DNA of 64,000 nt from JACPYF01 sp947085845 (GCA_947085845.1 CAMTXO010000002.1:1-64000), one strand, 5' to 3'; shown: positions 23,341 through 31,138, numbered from the stretch's first letter. Program-made: numbers and translations. The notes: a model not told the origin generated them from the letters alone.

Positions 23341-23946
23341 ATGAGAAAAATAGTTGTTTTATCTTTCATTAGCCTCGACGGGGTTATGCAAGCTCCGGGC
23401 GGGACAGATGAAGATGTTGATAGTGGGTTCAAATACGGCGGATGGACAGTACCTTATTCTGACGAAGTGTTTTTCAAAATGATGGTCGAACAGATGAGTA
23501 TGCCGTTTGACTTGTTGCTAGGTAGAAAAACCTACAATATGTGGTCTGGTTATTGGCCAAAGAACGAAAATAGCCCTATTGGCGTAACTTTCAAAAAGGC
23601 CAAAAAGTATGTTGTATCTAGCAATTCCGACCTAGAGCTACCGTGGCAAGAGGCTTCGTTGATATCCGGTGATGTCGTGGCTAAACTAAAGTCACTAAAA
23701 GCAGAGGATGGCCCCATGTTGCAAGTTCAGGGTAGCGCCAATCTCGCACAGACATTATTCAAGCAAGATCTTGTAGACGAACTATGGCTCAAAATCTACC
23801 CCGTTACCCTAGGAAATGGCAAAAAATTGTTTGCTGAAGGTACCATACCAGCTGCATTTGAACTAATAGAGACCAAGACTACACCTAGTGGTGTGATATT
23901 CGCTAGCTATAAACGAGCTGGTGAAGTCAAAACTGGTTCGTTTTAG
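23341..23946 (+). CDS. Dihydrofolate reductase-like (RibD C-terminal) protein
   Basis: 201 aa from the ATG at 23341; TACAAT (23329-23334) 6 nt upstream decides this start. RKIVVLSFISLDGVMQAPGG is typical of the YwjB/YyaP dihydrofolate-reductase-like family, with DLLLGRKTYNMW (NADPH loop) and LQVQGSANLAQTLFKQDLVDEL following. True folate activity is rarely shown in this branch; the substrate is unknown. Confidence 0.85.
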   Translation: MRKIVVLSFISLDGVMQAPGGTDEDVDSGFKYGGWTVPYSDEVFFKMMVEQMSMPFDLLLGRKTYNMWSGYWPKNENSPIGVTFKKAKKYVVSSNSDLELPWQEASLISGDVVAKLKSLKAEDGPMLQVQGSANLAQTLFKQDLVDELWLKIYPVTLGNGKKLFAEGTIPAAFELIETKTTPSGVIFASYKRAGEVKTGSF

Positions 23947-23950
23947 CGAC

Positions 23951-24394
23951 ATGATAATACATTTTATATGTCGAGGTAATGCCCATAGAACTATAATGGC
24001 TCAGGCATATTTGAATTCGCTGGGTATCGATGGACTGATAGTTCTATCTAGCGGGACAGTGGCGAATGAAAACAGAACCGCGAATATTGGGCCTTTGCGA
24101 GATACATTACTGTTGCTCGAAAGGCATGGCATACGACAATATGCAAAGACTGAGCCAGAGCAACTAGACCAATCGCGTGTAGACAAGGCCGACGTCACAA
24201 TACTGATGAACGAAGTCGTTAGAAATGAATGCGAGAAGATTGCCACGCTTCCGGATAACACAATTGCTTGGGATGTTGACGATACAGGCGAAGGCAGTAG
24301 GACTCTGCAGGCCGGCGACCCAGATACAAAATATGACGAAGATATCTATGCGGAAATAAAAGCAAACGTAGACCGTCTAATACAATCTATATGA
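23951..24394 (+). CDS. Low-molecular-weight phosphatase-like protein
   Basis: 147 aa from ATG at 23951, 4 bp after the previous stop. FICRGNAHRTIMAQAYL matches the CxGNxCRSxxAE phosphate loop, but the second Cys is His and the Ser is Thr. The general acid is expected in the AWDVDDTGE region where LMW phosphatases have DPxD; here it reads DVDD. The protein may hydrolyse phosphotyrosine or arsenate, or may be altered in activity. Probably in one transcript with the preceding gene. Confidence 0.7.
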   Translation: MIIHFICRGNAHRTIMAQAYLNSLGIDGLIVLSSGTVANENRTANIGPLRDTLLLLERHGIRQYAKTEPEQLDQSRVDKADVTILMNEVVRNECEKIATLPDNTIAWDVDDTGEGSRTLQAGDPDTKYDEDIYAEIKANVDRLIQSI

Positions 24395-24406
24395 TACGAT
24401 ATACAC

Positions 24407-24985
24407 ATGAAGACAGCCGTCATATTACATGGCAAGCCCACCCAGGAACGCTATGAAAATCCAGACATTCCAAAGCCTCACAAAGCGAATTGGTTTCCTT
24501 GGATAAAAGCGGAATTATTTAAAGTAGGTATCGAGGCTACCGTGCCAGCGCTACCGCAACCCTATCACCCTGACTATGAAGCCTGGAAAGGGGTATTTGA
24601 AAAATAAACAATCGATGAACATACAGGGCTTGTAGCTCATAGCGCAAGTGCTGAGTTTCTGCTGCGATGGCTGTCAGCTAATAAGCAGAAAGAGTTGGAG
24701 CGTGTCGTACTGGTGGCTCCATACCGTGACTATGTAGGTAAATATGGTGACTTCTCTACCTACGAACTCGACAAAGATATACCAAAGCGCATTAGTAGTT
24801 TAACCATCATCAACTCTATAGATGACGATGAGCCGATACAGAGGCGCACACAGGAGCTTGTAGAGGCCTTCCCTGTAGCAAAGTACGTTGAGCTGGATGG
24901 GTACGGACATTTCCGTATTGGCCACAATATGACAGGGCCTGAATTTCCGGTACTGCTTGACGAAATACGTACAAACGAATTTTAA
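24407..24985 (+). pseudogene. RBBP9/YdeN-type serine hydrolase broken by a stop codon
   Basis: One frame from ATG 24407 to TAA 24985 reads as a single alpha/beta hydrolase (AVILHGKPTQERYEN, WFPWIKAELFKVGIEATVPALP; then LVAHSASAEFLLRWLS, VVLVAPYRDYV, DGYGHFRIG), interrupted by one in-frame TAA at 24605-24607, where the family normally continues with no break. The nucleophile elbow GHSxG has also decayed to AHSAS. No frameshift is needed, so one base change created the stop. It has a leaderless-type promoter (TACGAT, 24395-24400). Confidence 0.75.
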
Positions 24986-24990
24986 ATGTA

Positions 24991-25019
24991 TTGATTTTTT
25001 CTTTAAAATATTTTAATAT
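24991..25019 (+). promoter_or_regulatory. Promoter of the orphan gene at 25189
   Basis: TTGATT (24991-24996), 17 bp, TAATAT (25014-25019). Transcription would start near 25026, right at the first hairpin. Confidence 0.6.
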
Positions 25020-25025
25020 AGTACT

Positions 25026-25188
25026 ACTCAAAATAATTTTTGAGGAACTTTGACAATTAGGTTGGCACAAAGTGAGTTACGAGCACAGCATCGCTGTTTT
25101 TGTATCTCACTTTGTGTATTCATTAGGGATACATGACGGCCCGGATGGGTTGCGGTATATACCGGGTGGGGTGTGAAAGGTATTATCC
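25026..25188 (+). promoter_or_regulatory. Structured 5' leader of the orphan gene
   Basis: About 160 nt. In order: hairpin CTCAAAA-TAA-TTTTTGAG at the 5' end; the 13-nt repeat TTGACAATTAGGT; a long hairpin CACAAAGTGAG...CTCACTTTGTG with an inner ACAGC-ATC-GCTGT helix; a CCCGG...CCGGG helix; and a GAAAGG site before the ATG. No known riboswitch is recognised. Confidence 0.55.
25050..25062 (+). repeat. Left arm of a 13-bp inverted repeat
   Basis: TTGACAATTAGGT; its exact inverse complement is at 25909-25921, so the two enclose the orphan gene. In RNA the arms could pair and bring the transcript ends together. Confidence 0.7.
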
Positions 25189-25839
25189 ATGAACGAAGTA
25201 ACAGTTCAGTTTAGGCTGAATACTGCTCTCGCTGCCCTGGACGAAATGGGCGCATTCAAGAACGATGAGTTTAGAGAACTCGTATTGCCGCTCCGGGGCC
25301 AGATCATGCAACATGACGGCCTCGTTGGCTGTAGCATTAGTCGCTACAACATTGAGGTGAAGTATCTGAGGAATGTCACCGACGTCGAAACGATTGATAA
25401 GATCGTGCAGGACGCCGTTCAATGGGCATCGGAACAGCAGGATTTCTTTCCTCTTCGCGGAGTAAAGACGCCTTCTGCTGTGATAATTCCCACGATCGAA
25501 ACTACTGAGGAAGAGATCCTCATTGACTTCAGTAGCTACGTAGTAGGCTTCCCGCCTTCGCCTAAGGCCGAGAAGTTCAACATGGAGAAATTCCGTTATG
25601 TCACTCACCACCTGGCTGAGGCAATGACGAATACTGATGGGGTTACGAGCTTTCAGCTCAGAATTCAAAGTGCGAGGATCACTTACGACGCGAGGTTTAA
25701 TACTCGTGAAAAAATGATCAAGCATCTCCGGTTGGTTTTCGAAAATGCTGCGAATGGGGAAATATACCCTCCCAACGGCCAAGGGGAGTACTTCCCTTTC
25801 CTCGAGGAAGATGAGCTGGAAGTAGAATTTTCCAGCTAA
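25189..25839 (+). CDS. Orphan 216-aa protein, unknown
   Basis: 216 aa, soluble, no signal peptide. Two halves with similar opening patterns are seen (VQFRLNTALAALDEMGAF; TIETTEEEILIDFSSYVVGF), which may be a duplicated domain. The end is acidic (FLEEDELEVEFSS). Base composition is richer in GC than the neighbours. A long frame on the other strand exists, but the plus strand has the promoter, ribosome-binding site and a protein-like composition. It stands alone inside a 13-bp inverted repeat, followed by a strong hairpin and a hammerhead ribozyme. No homologous family recognised. Confidence 0.65.
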   Translation: MNEVTVQFRLNTALAALDEMGAFKNDEFRELVLPLRGQIMQHDGLVGCSISRYNIEVKYLRNVTDVETIDKIVQDAVQWASEQQDFFPLRGVKTPSAVIIPTIETTEEEILIDFSSYVVGFPPSPKAEKFNMEKFRYVTHHLAEAMTNTDGVTSFQLRIQSARITYDARFNTREKMIKHLRLVFENAANGEIYPPNGQGEYFPFLEEDELEVEFSS

Positions 25840-25854
25840 TAACAATGAGATCAT

Positions 25855-25885
25855 GGTGGTGGATGGATTTGCTCCATCCACCACC
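25855..25885 (+). terminator. Strong 13-bp hairpin after the orphan gene
   Basis: GGTGGTGGATGGA pairs with TCCATCCACCACC around a 5-nt loop. There is no T-run, so it is more likely a 3' protective hairpin than an efficient terminator. Confidence 0.5.
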
Positions 25886-25908
25886 TGATACTCGTCCTAA
25901 TGATATTT

Positions 25909-25921
25909 ACCTAATTGTCAA
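25909..25921 (-). repeat. Right arm of the 13-bp inverted repeat
   Basis: ACCTAATTGTCAA, the exact inverse complement of 25050-25062. The hammerhead begins one base later. Confidence 0.7.
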
Positions 25922-25922
25922 T

Positions 25923-25975
25923 TCACTTCCATAGATGCGTATCTGTGCTGATGAGTCCAAAAGGACGAAAAGTGA
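25923..25975 (+). ncRNA. Type III hammerhead ribozyme
   Basis: All conserved parts are present in order. Stem III: TCACTT (25923-25928) with AAGTGA (25970-25975). Cleavage base C at 25929. Stem I: CATAGAT (25930-25936) with ATCTGTG (25941-25947), loop GCGT. Core CTGATGA (25948-25954). Stem II: GTCC, AAAA loop, GGAC (25955-25966). Core GAAA (25967-25970). Stem III is the open stem, so this is type III. Cleavage is expected between 25929 and 25930. It would trim the 3' end of the orphan transcript. No core position deviates from the consensus. Confidence 0.88.
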
Positions 25976-26000
25976 CATGTGACATATAAGTAAATATAAT
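25972..26000 (+). promoter_or_regulatory. Promoter of tRNA-Phe
   Basis: GTGACA (25972-25977), 17 bp, TATAAT (25995-26000). The -35 overlaps the 3' strand of hammerhead stem III. Confidence 0.7.
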
Positions 26001-26023
26001 GTAAACTTGTTGTTACCGTATGC

Positions 26024-26099
26024 GGCTCTTTAGCTCAGTTGGTAGAGCAGAGGCTTGAAGAGCCTTGTGTCCTCGGTTCGAGTCCGAGAGGAGCCACCA
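26024..26099 (+). tRNA. tRNA-Phe (GAA)
   Basis: 76 nt. Acceptor GGCTCTT pairs with AGGAGCC (one G-U pair), D arm GCTCAGTTGGTAGAGC, anticodon loop TTGAAGA gives GAA, T arm CTCGGTTCGAGTCCGAG, encoded CCA. A 46-nt partial copy of this gene lies at 28792-28837. Confidence 0.95.
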
Positions 26100-26106
26100 A
26101 GAAAGT

Positions 26107-26136
26107 ACCTGATCTTATTGATCGGGTCTTTTCTTT
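26107..26136 (+). terminator. Terminator after tRNA-Phe
   Basis: ACCTGATC and GATCGGGT (one G-U pair) around a short loop, followed by CTTTTCTTTTT. Confidence 0.7.
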
Positions 26137-26293
26137 TTAGAGACAAGACTCTTTAAATTTGCTGTGTTTGTACAAATTATTGCTATTGCTTCATAAAGCC
26201 CGTAAAGTAGTAAAAGCTCTTCAGCTACGTGGACCATGGAGGCACTATTTCTCTATGGTCATGTTCATTTACAATTCGATTGATAGGAAAATC

Positions 26294-27817
26294 ATGAAAC
26301 TATTCAAGCGGTGCTCGCTGCTTGTGCTGTCACTAGCATTTTCAATGAGCATAATGTCTGGTAATGCATCGGCTGCAAGTGATTACGACAATCTACTGGT
26401 GACATCCCCTACCTTGTATGTCTACACCGATGGCTATACAAAAAGCAAAAAGATGGACATCAGTAGAACATGGTGGCCGGAATTCAAGCAAACCTATGCC
26501 AAGCGCGTATTGCAAGGTATAGGATGGCCAACAAACTTTGCCACTGAGTTCGAATACATAGTGCAGAACGGTGGTAGCTGGGGCGTTGCTTCGTACAAAG
26601 ATTCAACTGGTGTAATAGTTGAAATCTACGGAACCCGCGACCCTGATGCATATTGTGGATTTGTAGGGAGTGCAAGTACTGGTTCATACCAATGTGCAAG
26701 CAACCCTGGATACGGTTTTGTGCGAGCGAGTTTTTTCACGCACAATTCCTACGCAGGGCTTGGATGTTTTGGAGGTTATGCAGATAGATGTAGCGAAACT
26801 GGTATGAACATGTACGCCGCACCTGAGATTTTCACAGGTACAGCAGGCTACACAATGCTATACATGCCGAACTCTGCTCTGCAGGATTATCCGTTCTTTT
26901 TCATGAACTTTGACCAGAATTATCCTACGGGATATGAAGGTGAGTTGATCTCAGAAGAACCGCCTGCAGCAAAGTATGTTGCAATGGGAGATTCGTTTTC
27001 AAGTGGCGAAGGAAATCCGCCATTCGAATTTGGATCAGACAGTGACAGTGAAAATGAATGTCACCGAAGCCAGCGAGCGTACCCGCGTTTGTTGCAGCTT
27101 GAGTCAAGCTTGAATCTTGGATCGACTGCATTCGTTGCATGCTCGGGAGCAACTACAAATGATGTACTTGGCGAGTCTGAGACTGATAATCCTAATGGAA
27201 GATGGAATCAAGATCCTCAAATTGATGCACTTACTGGTGACACAGAGCTAGTGACAATCACAATTGGAGGTAATAATGTTGGTTTTAAAGAGTTCGCATT
27301 TGAATGCCTCTTCCTTTTCGACGTTATACTAATTGAGGGTAGCTGTGATGAATTCACACCGATCTACGAAGAAACCGTGGAGAAAATCACTTATAATCTT
27401 CCAAGCGAATTAGAGGACACATACGAGGCAATTCTTGAAAACGCACCAAGTGCTGATATCTACATAGTGGGATACCCTCGAATCTCGCCATTCAAAGATA
27501 TCGAGGATTCATTTGACCAAGACTGTGGCGGACTTTACGGTGCTTTTCCCAATTATTGGGGCGATGCAAGGGCTGCATACGAAGTGGTGAATCTAATTAA
27601 TAGTACAATTGAACAGGCAGTGGATACCATCAACTACCAGGAATCATCAACTCGCCTACATTATGTAGATGTTACCTCTGGTAATTTCTATGGACATGAC
27701 GTTTGTGAGAGTGACAGCTACTTCTATGGAATTGAAATACCAACCGCATACTCTGTACATCCAAATGAGGGTGGGCATGTTGCTTACAAAGATGACCTAG
27801 TCGATCTACTTGATTGA
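26294..27817 (+). CDS. Secreted SGNH-family hydrolase (lipase/esterase-like)
   Basis: 507 aa from the ATG at 26294, chosen because a signal peptide follows at once (MKLFKRCSLLVLSLAFSMSI, cleavage near NASA-A) and AGGAA precedes it. About residues 24-220 are unrecognised, with several Cys. The C-terminal half is an SGNH hydrolase: MGDSFSSGEGNPP (block I Ser), CSGATTND (block II), TIGGNNVGF (block III, GxN) and SVHPNEGGHVA (block V, D/S-x-x-H). It resembles actinobacterial secreted lipases. It is the main cargo of the insertion next to tRNA-Phe. Confidence 0.85.
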   Translation: MKLFKRCSLLVLSLAFSMSIMSGNASAASDYDNLLVTSPTLYVYTDGYTKSKKMDISRTWWPEFKQTYAKRVLQGIGWPTNFATEFEYIVQNGGSWGVASYKDSTGVIVEIYGTRDPDAYCGFVGSASTGSYQCASNPGYGFVRASFFTHNSYAGLGCFGGYADRCSETGMNMYAAPEIFTGTAGYTMLYMPNSALQDYPFFFMNFDQNYPTGYEGELISEEPPAAKYVAMGDSFSSGEGNPPFEFGSDSDSENECHRSQRAYPRLLQLESSLNLGSTAFVACSGATTNDVLGESETDNPNGRWNQDPQIDALTGDTELVTITIGGNNVGFKEFAFECLFLFDVILIEGSCDEFTPIYEETVEKITYNLPSELEDTYEAILENAPSADIYIVGYPRISPFKDIEDSFDQDCGGLYGAFPNYWGDARAAYEVVNLINSTIEQAVDTINYQESSTRLHYVDVTSGNFYGHDVCESDSYFYGIEIPTAYSVHPNEGGHVAYKDDLVDLLD

Positions 27818-27841
27818 AATAAGTGGCTGAAGAACAAAAAC

Positions 27842-27869
27842 AACCCCCGGGGCAACCCGGGGGGTTTCT
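27842..27869 (+). terminator. GC-rich terminator of the SGNH gene
   Basis: AACCCCCGGG and CCCGGGGGGTT around a 4-nt loop, followed by TTCTTCTG. Very stable stem. Confidence 0.7.
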
Positions 27870-27919
27870 TCTGACAACAAGACTTGTGACGAACTAAGTT
27901 ATTATGGTAAGTTTATAGT

Positions 27920-28276
27920 ATGAAAAAACCTAGCGTTAAGCAAAAAACAAAAACTCATATTCTTGGTTTATTGTCGTTTCTAACTTGGCTTTTCTACTGT
28001 GTTTTATTCGCTAGTATAGATGGGTACTCTAGACTTGATAATTACGCAGCGGGTTTACAACACGACGTTGCTAAATACTTTATTGTATTTATCAGTGTTA
28101 TTCCTATTTTATTTTTTGCGTATGGATTAACCTCTTCAGTTGTCTTGACAAAAATCTACAAAATTTTTGTTTCAGGAGATAGATGGTCTAAATCGGCTTT
28201 CTGGTTCACCTACACTTTTGTAGCCCTTGTTATGCTTTACGGACTCTTTGCAATAAACTTTGCCTATAATTTTTAA
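27920..28276 (+). CDS. Small multi-pass membrane protein, unknown
   Basis: 118 aa with three hydrophobic helices (near residues 14-32, 52-75 and 92-115) and a basic start (KKPSVKQKTKTH). No ribosome-binding site is visible; TATAGT touches the ATG directly, which is too close for a leaderless start, so the promoter is unclear. It lies within the tRNA-Phe insertion. No family recognised. Confidence 0.55.
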   Translation: MKKPSVKQKTKTHILGLLSFLTWLFYCVLFASIDGYSRLDNYAAGLQHDVAKYFIVFISVIPILFFAYGLTSSVVLTKIYKIFVSGDRWSKSAFWFTYTFVALVMLYGLFAINFAYNF

Positions 28277-28385
28277 TTTTGATCAAGGCGACTACTTCCC
28301 TCCGTCCAAATAACGATGGTCATCCTGCATACGCAGAGGTTATAGAGGAGACCATTAATTAAATAAGTTCGAAGCTGAGAGATAA

Positions 28386-28424
28386 ACCCCCTCAAGACCC
28401 TAAAGTCTTGAGGGGGTAATTTTT
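28386..28424. terminator. Strong hairpin terminator
   Basis: ACCCCCTCAAGAC, 6 nt, then GTCTTGAGGGGGT and AATTTTTAT. It lies between the convergent membrane-protein genes at 27920 and 28437. The 110 bp before it hold nothing recognised. Confidence 0.75.
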
Positions 28425-28436
28425 ATATACTATTAA

Positions 28437-28757
28437 TTAAAAGCCATTTACAAAAAGATACACCCAACCATACGAATATAGTGAAGCAATAATAATCCCA
28501 GCAGTTAGTAGAGCTACACGATCGCGCTTTACTACGCCCTGTCTGCTTTCGGAAAGTAGGATACCATATGCCAAAATTAGTGCACCTGGCAAAAATATGA
28601 GGCCGCTCAGAAATAGAAACGCAATAGTGTTACCGTTTAAAAAAATTTCTAAGTGTTTCAAAGCTTTTGTATTTGCTAAAAGAATAGTGACTATTACAAT
28701 CCAAGACAAACCCCCGAATAGGCTTAAGTTACTATTTTTGTTGTAGTTTTTTGCCAT
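28437..28757 (-). CDS. Small membrane protein, unknown
   Basis: 106 aa on the minus strand with three helices (about residues 13-30, 41-66 and 79-103), basic between the last two (SRQGVVKRDR). No family recognised. Its promoter region borders the partial tRNA-Phe copy, so it is the right-most gene of the insertion. Confidence 0.55.
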   Translation of the reverse strand: MAKNYNKNSNLSLFGGLSWIVIVTILLANTKALKHLEIFLNGNTIAFLFLSGLIFLPGALILAYGILLSESRQGVVKRDRVALLTAGIIIASLYSYGWVYLFVNGF

Positions 28758-28791
28758 ATTTTATTATTCTACCATAAGCTTAAGAATAAAA

Positions 28792-28837
28792 TCAGTTGGT
28801 AGAGCAGAGGCTTGTGTCCTCGCTTCGAGTCCGAGAG
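28792..28837 (+). pseudogene. Partial tRNA-Phe copy (integration scar)
   Basis: TCAGTTGGTAGAGCAGAGG, then the T arm TTCGAGTCCGAGAG, in the same order and orientation as in tRNA-Phe (26024-26099). Ten bases of the anticodon arm are missing, between two CTTG copies, consistent with slippage; one T-stem base is changed; the acceptor half is missing. It cannot be a working tRNA. Confidence 0.85.
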
Positions 28838-28852
28838 ATAGTTTGGCTATTA

Positions 28853-29500
28853 CTATTCACCTACATGAGGGTTTTTGGCGAGTGCTAGAGGTAGATAATG
28901 AGCAAAATGTATGGCATTTACTGCAACTAGAAGCTGTTGCTCTGAGCCGTTATTTTTCAGAATATCATCTGCACGCTCATTTCTTTGTGCTCTTGAATAT
29001 TGCAAACTCATGATTTCTTCTACAGTTTCAAGATCTAGTCCTCGAGCTACAGCTCGTTTTTTTTGCACGCTCTCTTTTGCATCTATGACAAGAACTCTGT
29101 CTACTCTTTTGTCGGAACCTGTTTCTAGCAATAGCGCAGACTCCATAATCGTATAGTGACCCTCTGGGTTGGCTATCTGCCTCTCCAGCTCCTCTACAAT
29201 ATATGGCCGTTGTATTGCTTCGAGCTTTCTCCTGTCTTTTATATTTCTTGTGTCAAAAACATGTTTGCCTAGAGCTTTTCGTGCAATGAATCCTCGAGAA
29301 TCAATGAAATCTGGGAAATGCTCGGCAACTTCTAAATAAGCTGGCAGCTTCGGTTGTGTTACTTGTCGAGAGATATCGTCAACATCAATTACTTGTACAC
29401 CGAGTCGTGTGAACTCCTTTAATGCAGTGCTTTTACCAACACCAATTCCGCCAGTCGCACCTATGAGAAGTCTGTTTGGATTGTTCGTAATATTTGCCAT
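28853..29500 (-). CDS. coaE: Dephospho-CoA kinase
   Basis: 215 aa from the ATG at 29498-29500 (MANITNNPNRLLIGATGGIG); a longer frame adds 34 residues with no likeness to the family. The P-loop is GATGGIGVGKST, and DVDDISRQVTQP, FDTRNIKDRRKLEAIQRP and AVARGLDLETVEEIMSLQYS follow as in CoaE. It performs the last step of coenzyme A synthesis. Length is normal. It is next to the tRNA-Phe insertion scar but belongs to the core genome. Confidence 0.9.
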   Translation of the reverse strand: MANITNNPNRLLIGATGGIGVGKSTALKEFTRLGVQVIDVDDISRQVTQPKLPAYLEVAEHFPDFIDSRGFIARKALGKHVFDTRNIKDRRKLEAIQRPYIVEELERQIANPEGHYTIMESALLLETGSDKRVDRVLVIDAKESVQKKRAVARGLDLETVEEIMSLQYSRAQRNERADDILKNNGSEQQLLVAVNAIHFAHYLPLALAKNPHVGE

Positions 29501-29620
29501 AATATATGCACAATAACTATACCACACAATAAAAAACTTATGCTTGCAAAAATTAGTTTTGCTCGTACAATAAATCCTACGAATTGTACCTTTATAACTC
29601 AACTACCAGGAGTCAATCAG

Positions 29621-30256
29621 ATGACGAGACAAATCAGGAAACCTCCTACCCGGTCACAAAAGACGGCAGATGCGCTGTTTAGCATTGCGTGTGTGTATGC
29701 GTTTATATGCGCCTTCATATTGGTCGTAAGCCTTTTCATGACTATGGGACAAAGCTATCAGTACGCATCTGCACAAGAAGTGGCTGCGAAAGCTTTTAAC
29801 CTTGAGTCTGATACGGAGTATCCACTTCGTTACGGAACAAGAGTCGAAGGATCGAGCGGATATGCAGAAATACAAGATGGCTTGTTCTCGGCATCAGCAA
29901 AAGTCAACCTGCAAGCGGCGTCTTCTCTTTCTGTTAACTATCAGTACGAAAAAAATAGTTACATCCTAGAGCTTCCGATGAACCGGATTCGCTTTGTCCA
30001 ACAGAGCGAAGGAGAGTCAAGTATTCGACTTCGAATTTCGAATGCGGAGTTTGGTAACTCTCTGGATGAGGGACAGCGAACTATCAGATTTTTGGGAGTT
30101 CCCTTCTTTTACCATCCTCCGAAAACCCTAGAAGAAACAGGATGGTTCAAGTCCTACAAAGAAGATGGGCAACTCGGGCCTCTAGTTTCAGATCACTTTG
30201 AATCTGCTGTTATTACCTTGAATCCCAAGGACTACAGCAAGATTCTTGGCGGCTGA
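29621..30256 (+). CDS. Single-pass membrane protein, unknown
   Basis: 211 aa from the ATG at 29621, which has AGGAG 9 nt upstream. One N-terminal helix (FSIACVYAFICAFILVVSLF) and an outside domain of about 160 residues rich in beta-type sequence (LSVNYQYEKNSYILELPM, IRLRISNAEFG). TTGCAA (29544-29549), 16 bp, TACAAT (29566-29571) is the likely promoter. Standing alone with its own promoter and hairpin, and richer in GC, it looks like an inserted unit. No family recognised. Confidence 0.6.
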   Translation: MTRQIRKPPTRSQKTADALFSIACVYAFICAFILVVSLFMTMGQSYQYASAQEVAAKAFNLESDTEYPLRYGTRVEGSSGYAEIQDGLFSASAKVNLQAASSLSVNYQYEKNSYILELPMNRIRFVQQSEGESSIRLRISNAEFGNSLDEGQRTIRFLGVPFFYHPPKTLEETGWFKSYKEDGQLGPLVSDHFESAVITLNPKDYSKILGG

Positions 30257-30270
30257 CATGGGGAAATGAC

Positions 30271-30300
30271 GCAGTCCCGGCCAATTCAGGCCGGGACTGC
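30271..30300 (+). terminator. 12-bp GC-rich hairpin after the gene at 29621
   Basis: GCAGTCCCGGCC, 6 nt, GGCCGGGACTGC. No T-run directly follows. Confidence 0.55.
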
Positions 30301-30318
30301 AGTCTGGAACAATTCGTA

Positions 30319-30352
30319 ACCGACAGGTAAAACTGTCGGTATTTTTTTATTG
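30319..30352. terminator. Terminator between convergent genes
   Basis: ACCGACAG, 6 nt, CTGTCGGT, followed on the plus strand by ATTTTTTTATT. It overlaps the end of the stomatin gene. Confidence 0.7.
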
Positions 30353-31096
30353 TTTTTTCATGATATCGCCGACTGCGCCGACAACATCTGTAGGCAGAAC
30401 AATAACAGTTTTTTGTGAAGGTTCTACAGATATTTTTTCTAGGGTTTGCAACGTACGTATGCTTATACCACCAGGAATCTTGCTGAGCATACCTGCAGCC
30501 TCTGCAACGGCGGCTGCAGCTGCTTTTTCACCTTCAGCCGTGATGATGACCGCACGTCGCTCTCGCTCAGCCTCAGCCTGTTTGGCCATTGCACGTTTCA
30601 TGTCTTGAGGAAGCTCAATGTTTTGAATTTTGACGTTTTCGACATCTATACCCCACTGGTCGGTCTGTGAATCTACAATTTCCTTAATTTGCTGAGATAT
30701 TTGATCACGCTTACTAAGCAATTCGTCCATGTCCGCATTACCGGCTACGTCACGAAGTGCAGCTTGTGCAAATTGGCTAGTTGCATACACATAGTTGGTC
30801 GTTTCTAGAACAGCTTTCGGAGCATCTATCACTTTGAAGTACACTACGGCGTCGACGCCTACTGTTACATTGTCTTTTGTGATAACTTCTTGCTTCGGTA
30901 CATCGATAGGCGTTGAACGGATGTCAACTCGCGTTAGTTTTTGGAAAATCGGTACAACTATACGGAGGCCAGGCTCACGTAGTCCGCTAAAGCGTCCGAG
31001 CGTGAGAACGACGCCGCGCTCGTATTGATTTATAACTTTTATGCCACTAATGATAAATATGACTACTATCGTGATTATAAAAACTAAAAATTCCAT
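30347..31096 (-). CDS. Stomatin/slipin-type SPFH membrane protein
   Basis: 249 aa. An N-terminal membrane hairpin (FLVFIITIVVIFIISGI) is followed by the SPFH domain: INQYERGVVLTLGRFSGLREPGLRIVVP, the DVPKQEVITKDNVTVGVDAVVYF signature, and the helical AMAKQAEAERERRAVIITAEGEKAA that drives oligomer formation. Slipins organise membrane microdomains. The usual NfeD partner is not adjacent. No ribosome-binding site stands out. Confidence 0.9.
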   Translation of the reverse strand: MEFLVFIITIVVIFIISGIKVINQYERGVVLTLGRFSGLREPGLRIVVPIFQKLTRVDIRSTPIDVPKQEVITKDNVTVGVDAVVYFKVIDAPKAVLETTNYVYATSQFAQAALRDVAGNADMDELLSKRDQISQQIKEIVDSQTDQWGIDVENVKIQNIELPQDMKRAMAKQAEAERERRAVIITAEGEKAAAAAVAEAAGMLSKIPGGISIRTLQTLEKISVEPSQKTVIVLPTDVVGAVGDIMKKQ

Positions 31097-31138
31097 AACT
31101 ACCCCTTACCTCCTTGATTTACCTTTGATTATACAAGA

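Noticed and set aside
23951..24394. ArsC arsenate reductase linked to the ArsR gene
   Set aside because: The second catalytic Cys is missing and the ArsR lacks metal ligands, so an arsenic operon is not supported.
25183..25884. 233-codon frame on the minus strand opposite the orphan gene
   Set aside because: No ribosome-binding site or promoter on that strand, and its residue make-up looks random; the plus-strand frame has a promoter, site and protein-like composition.
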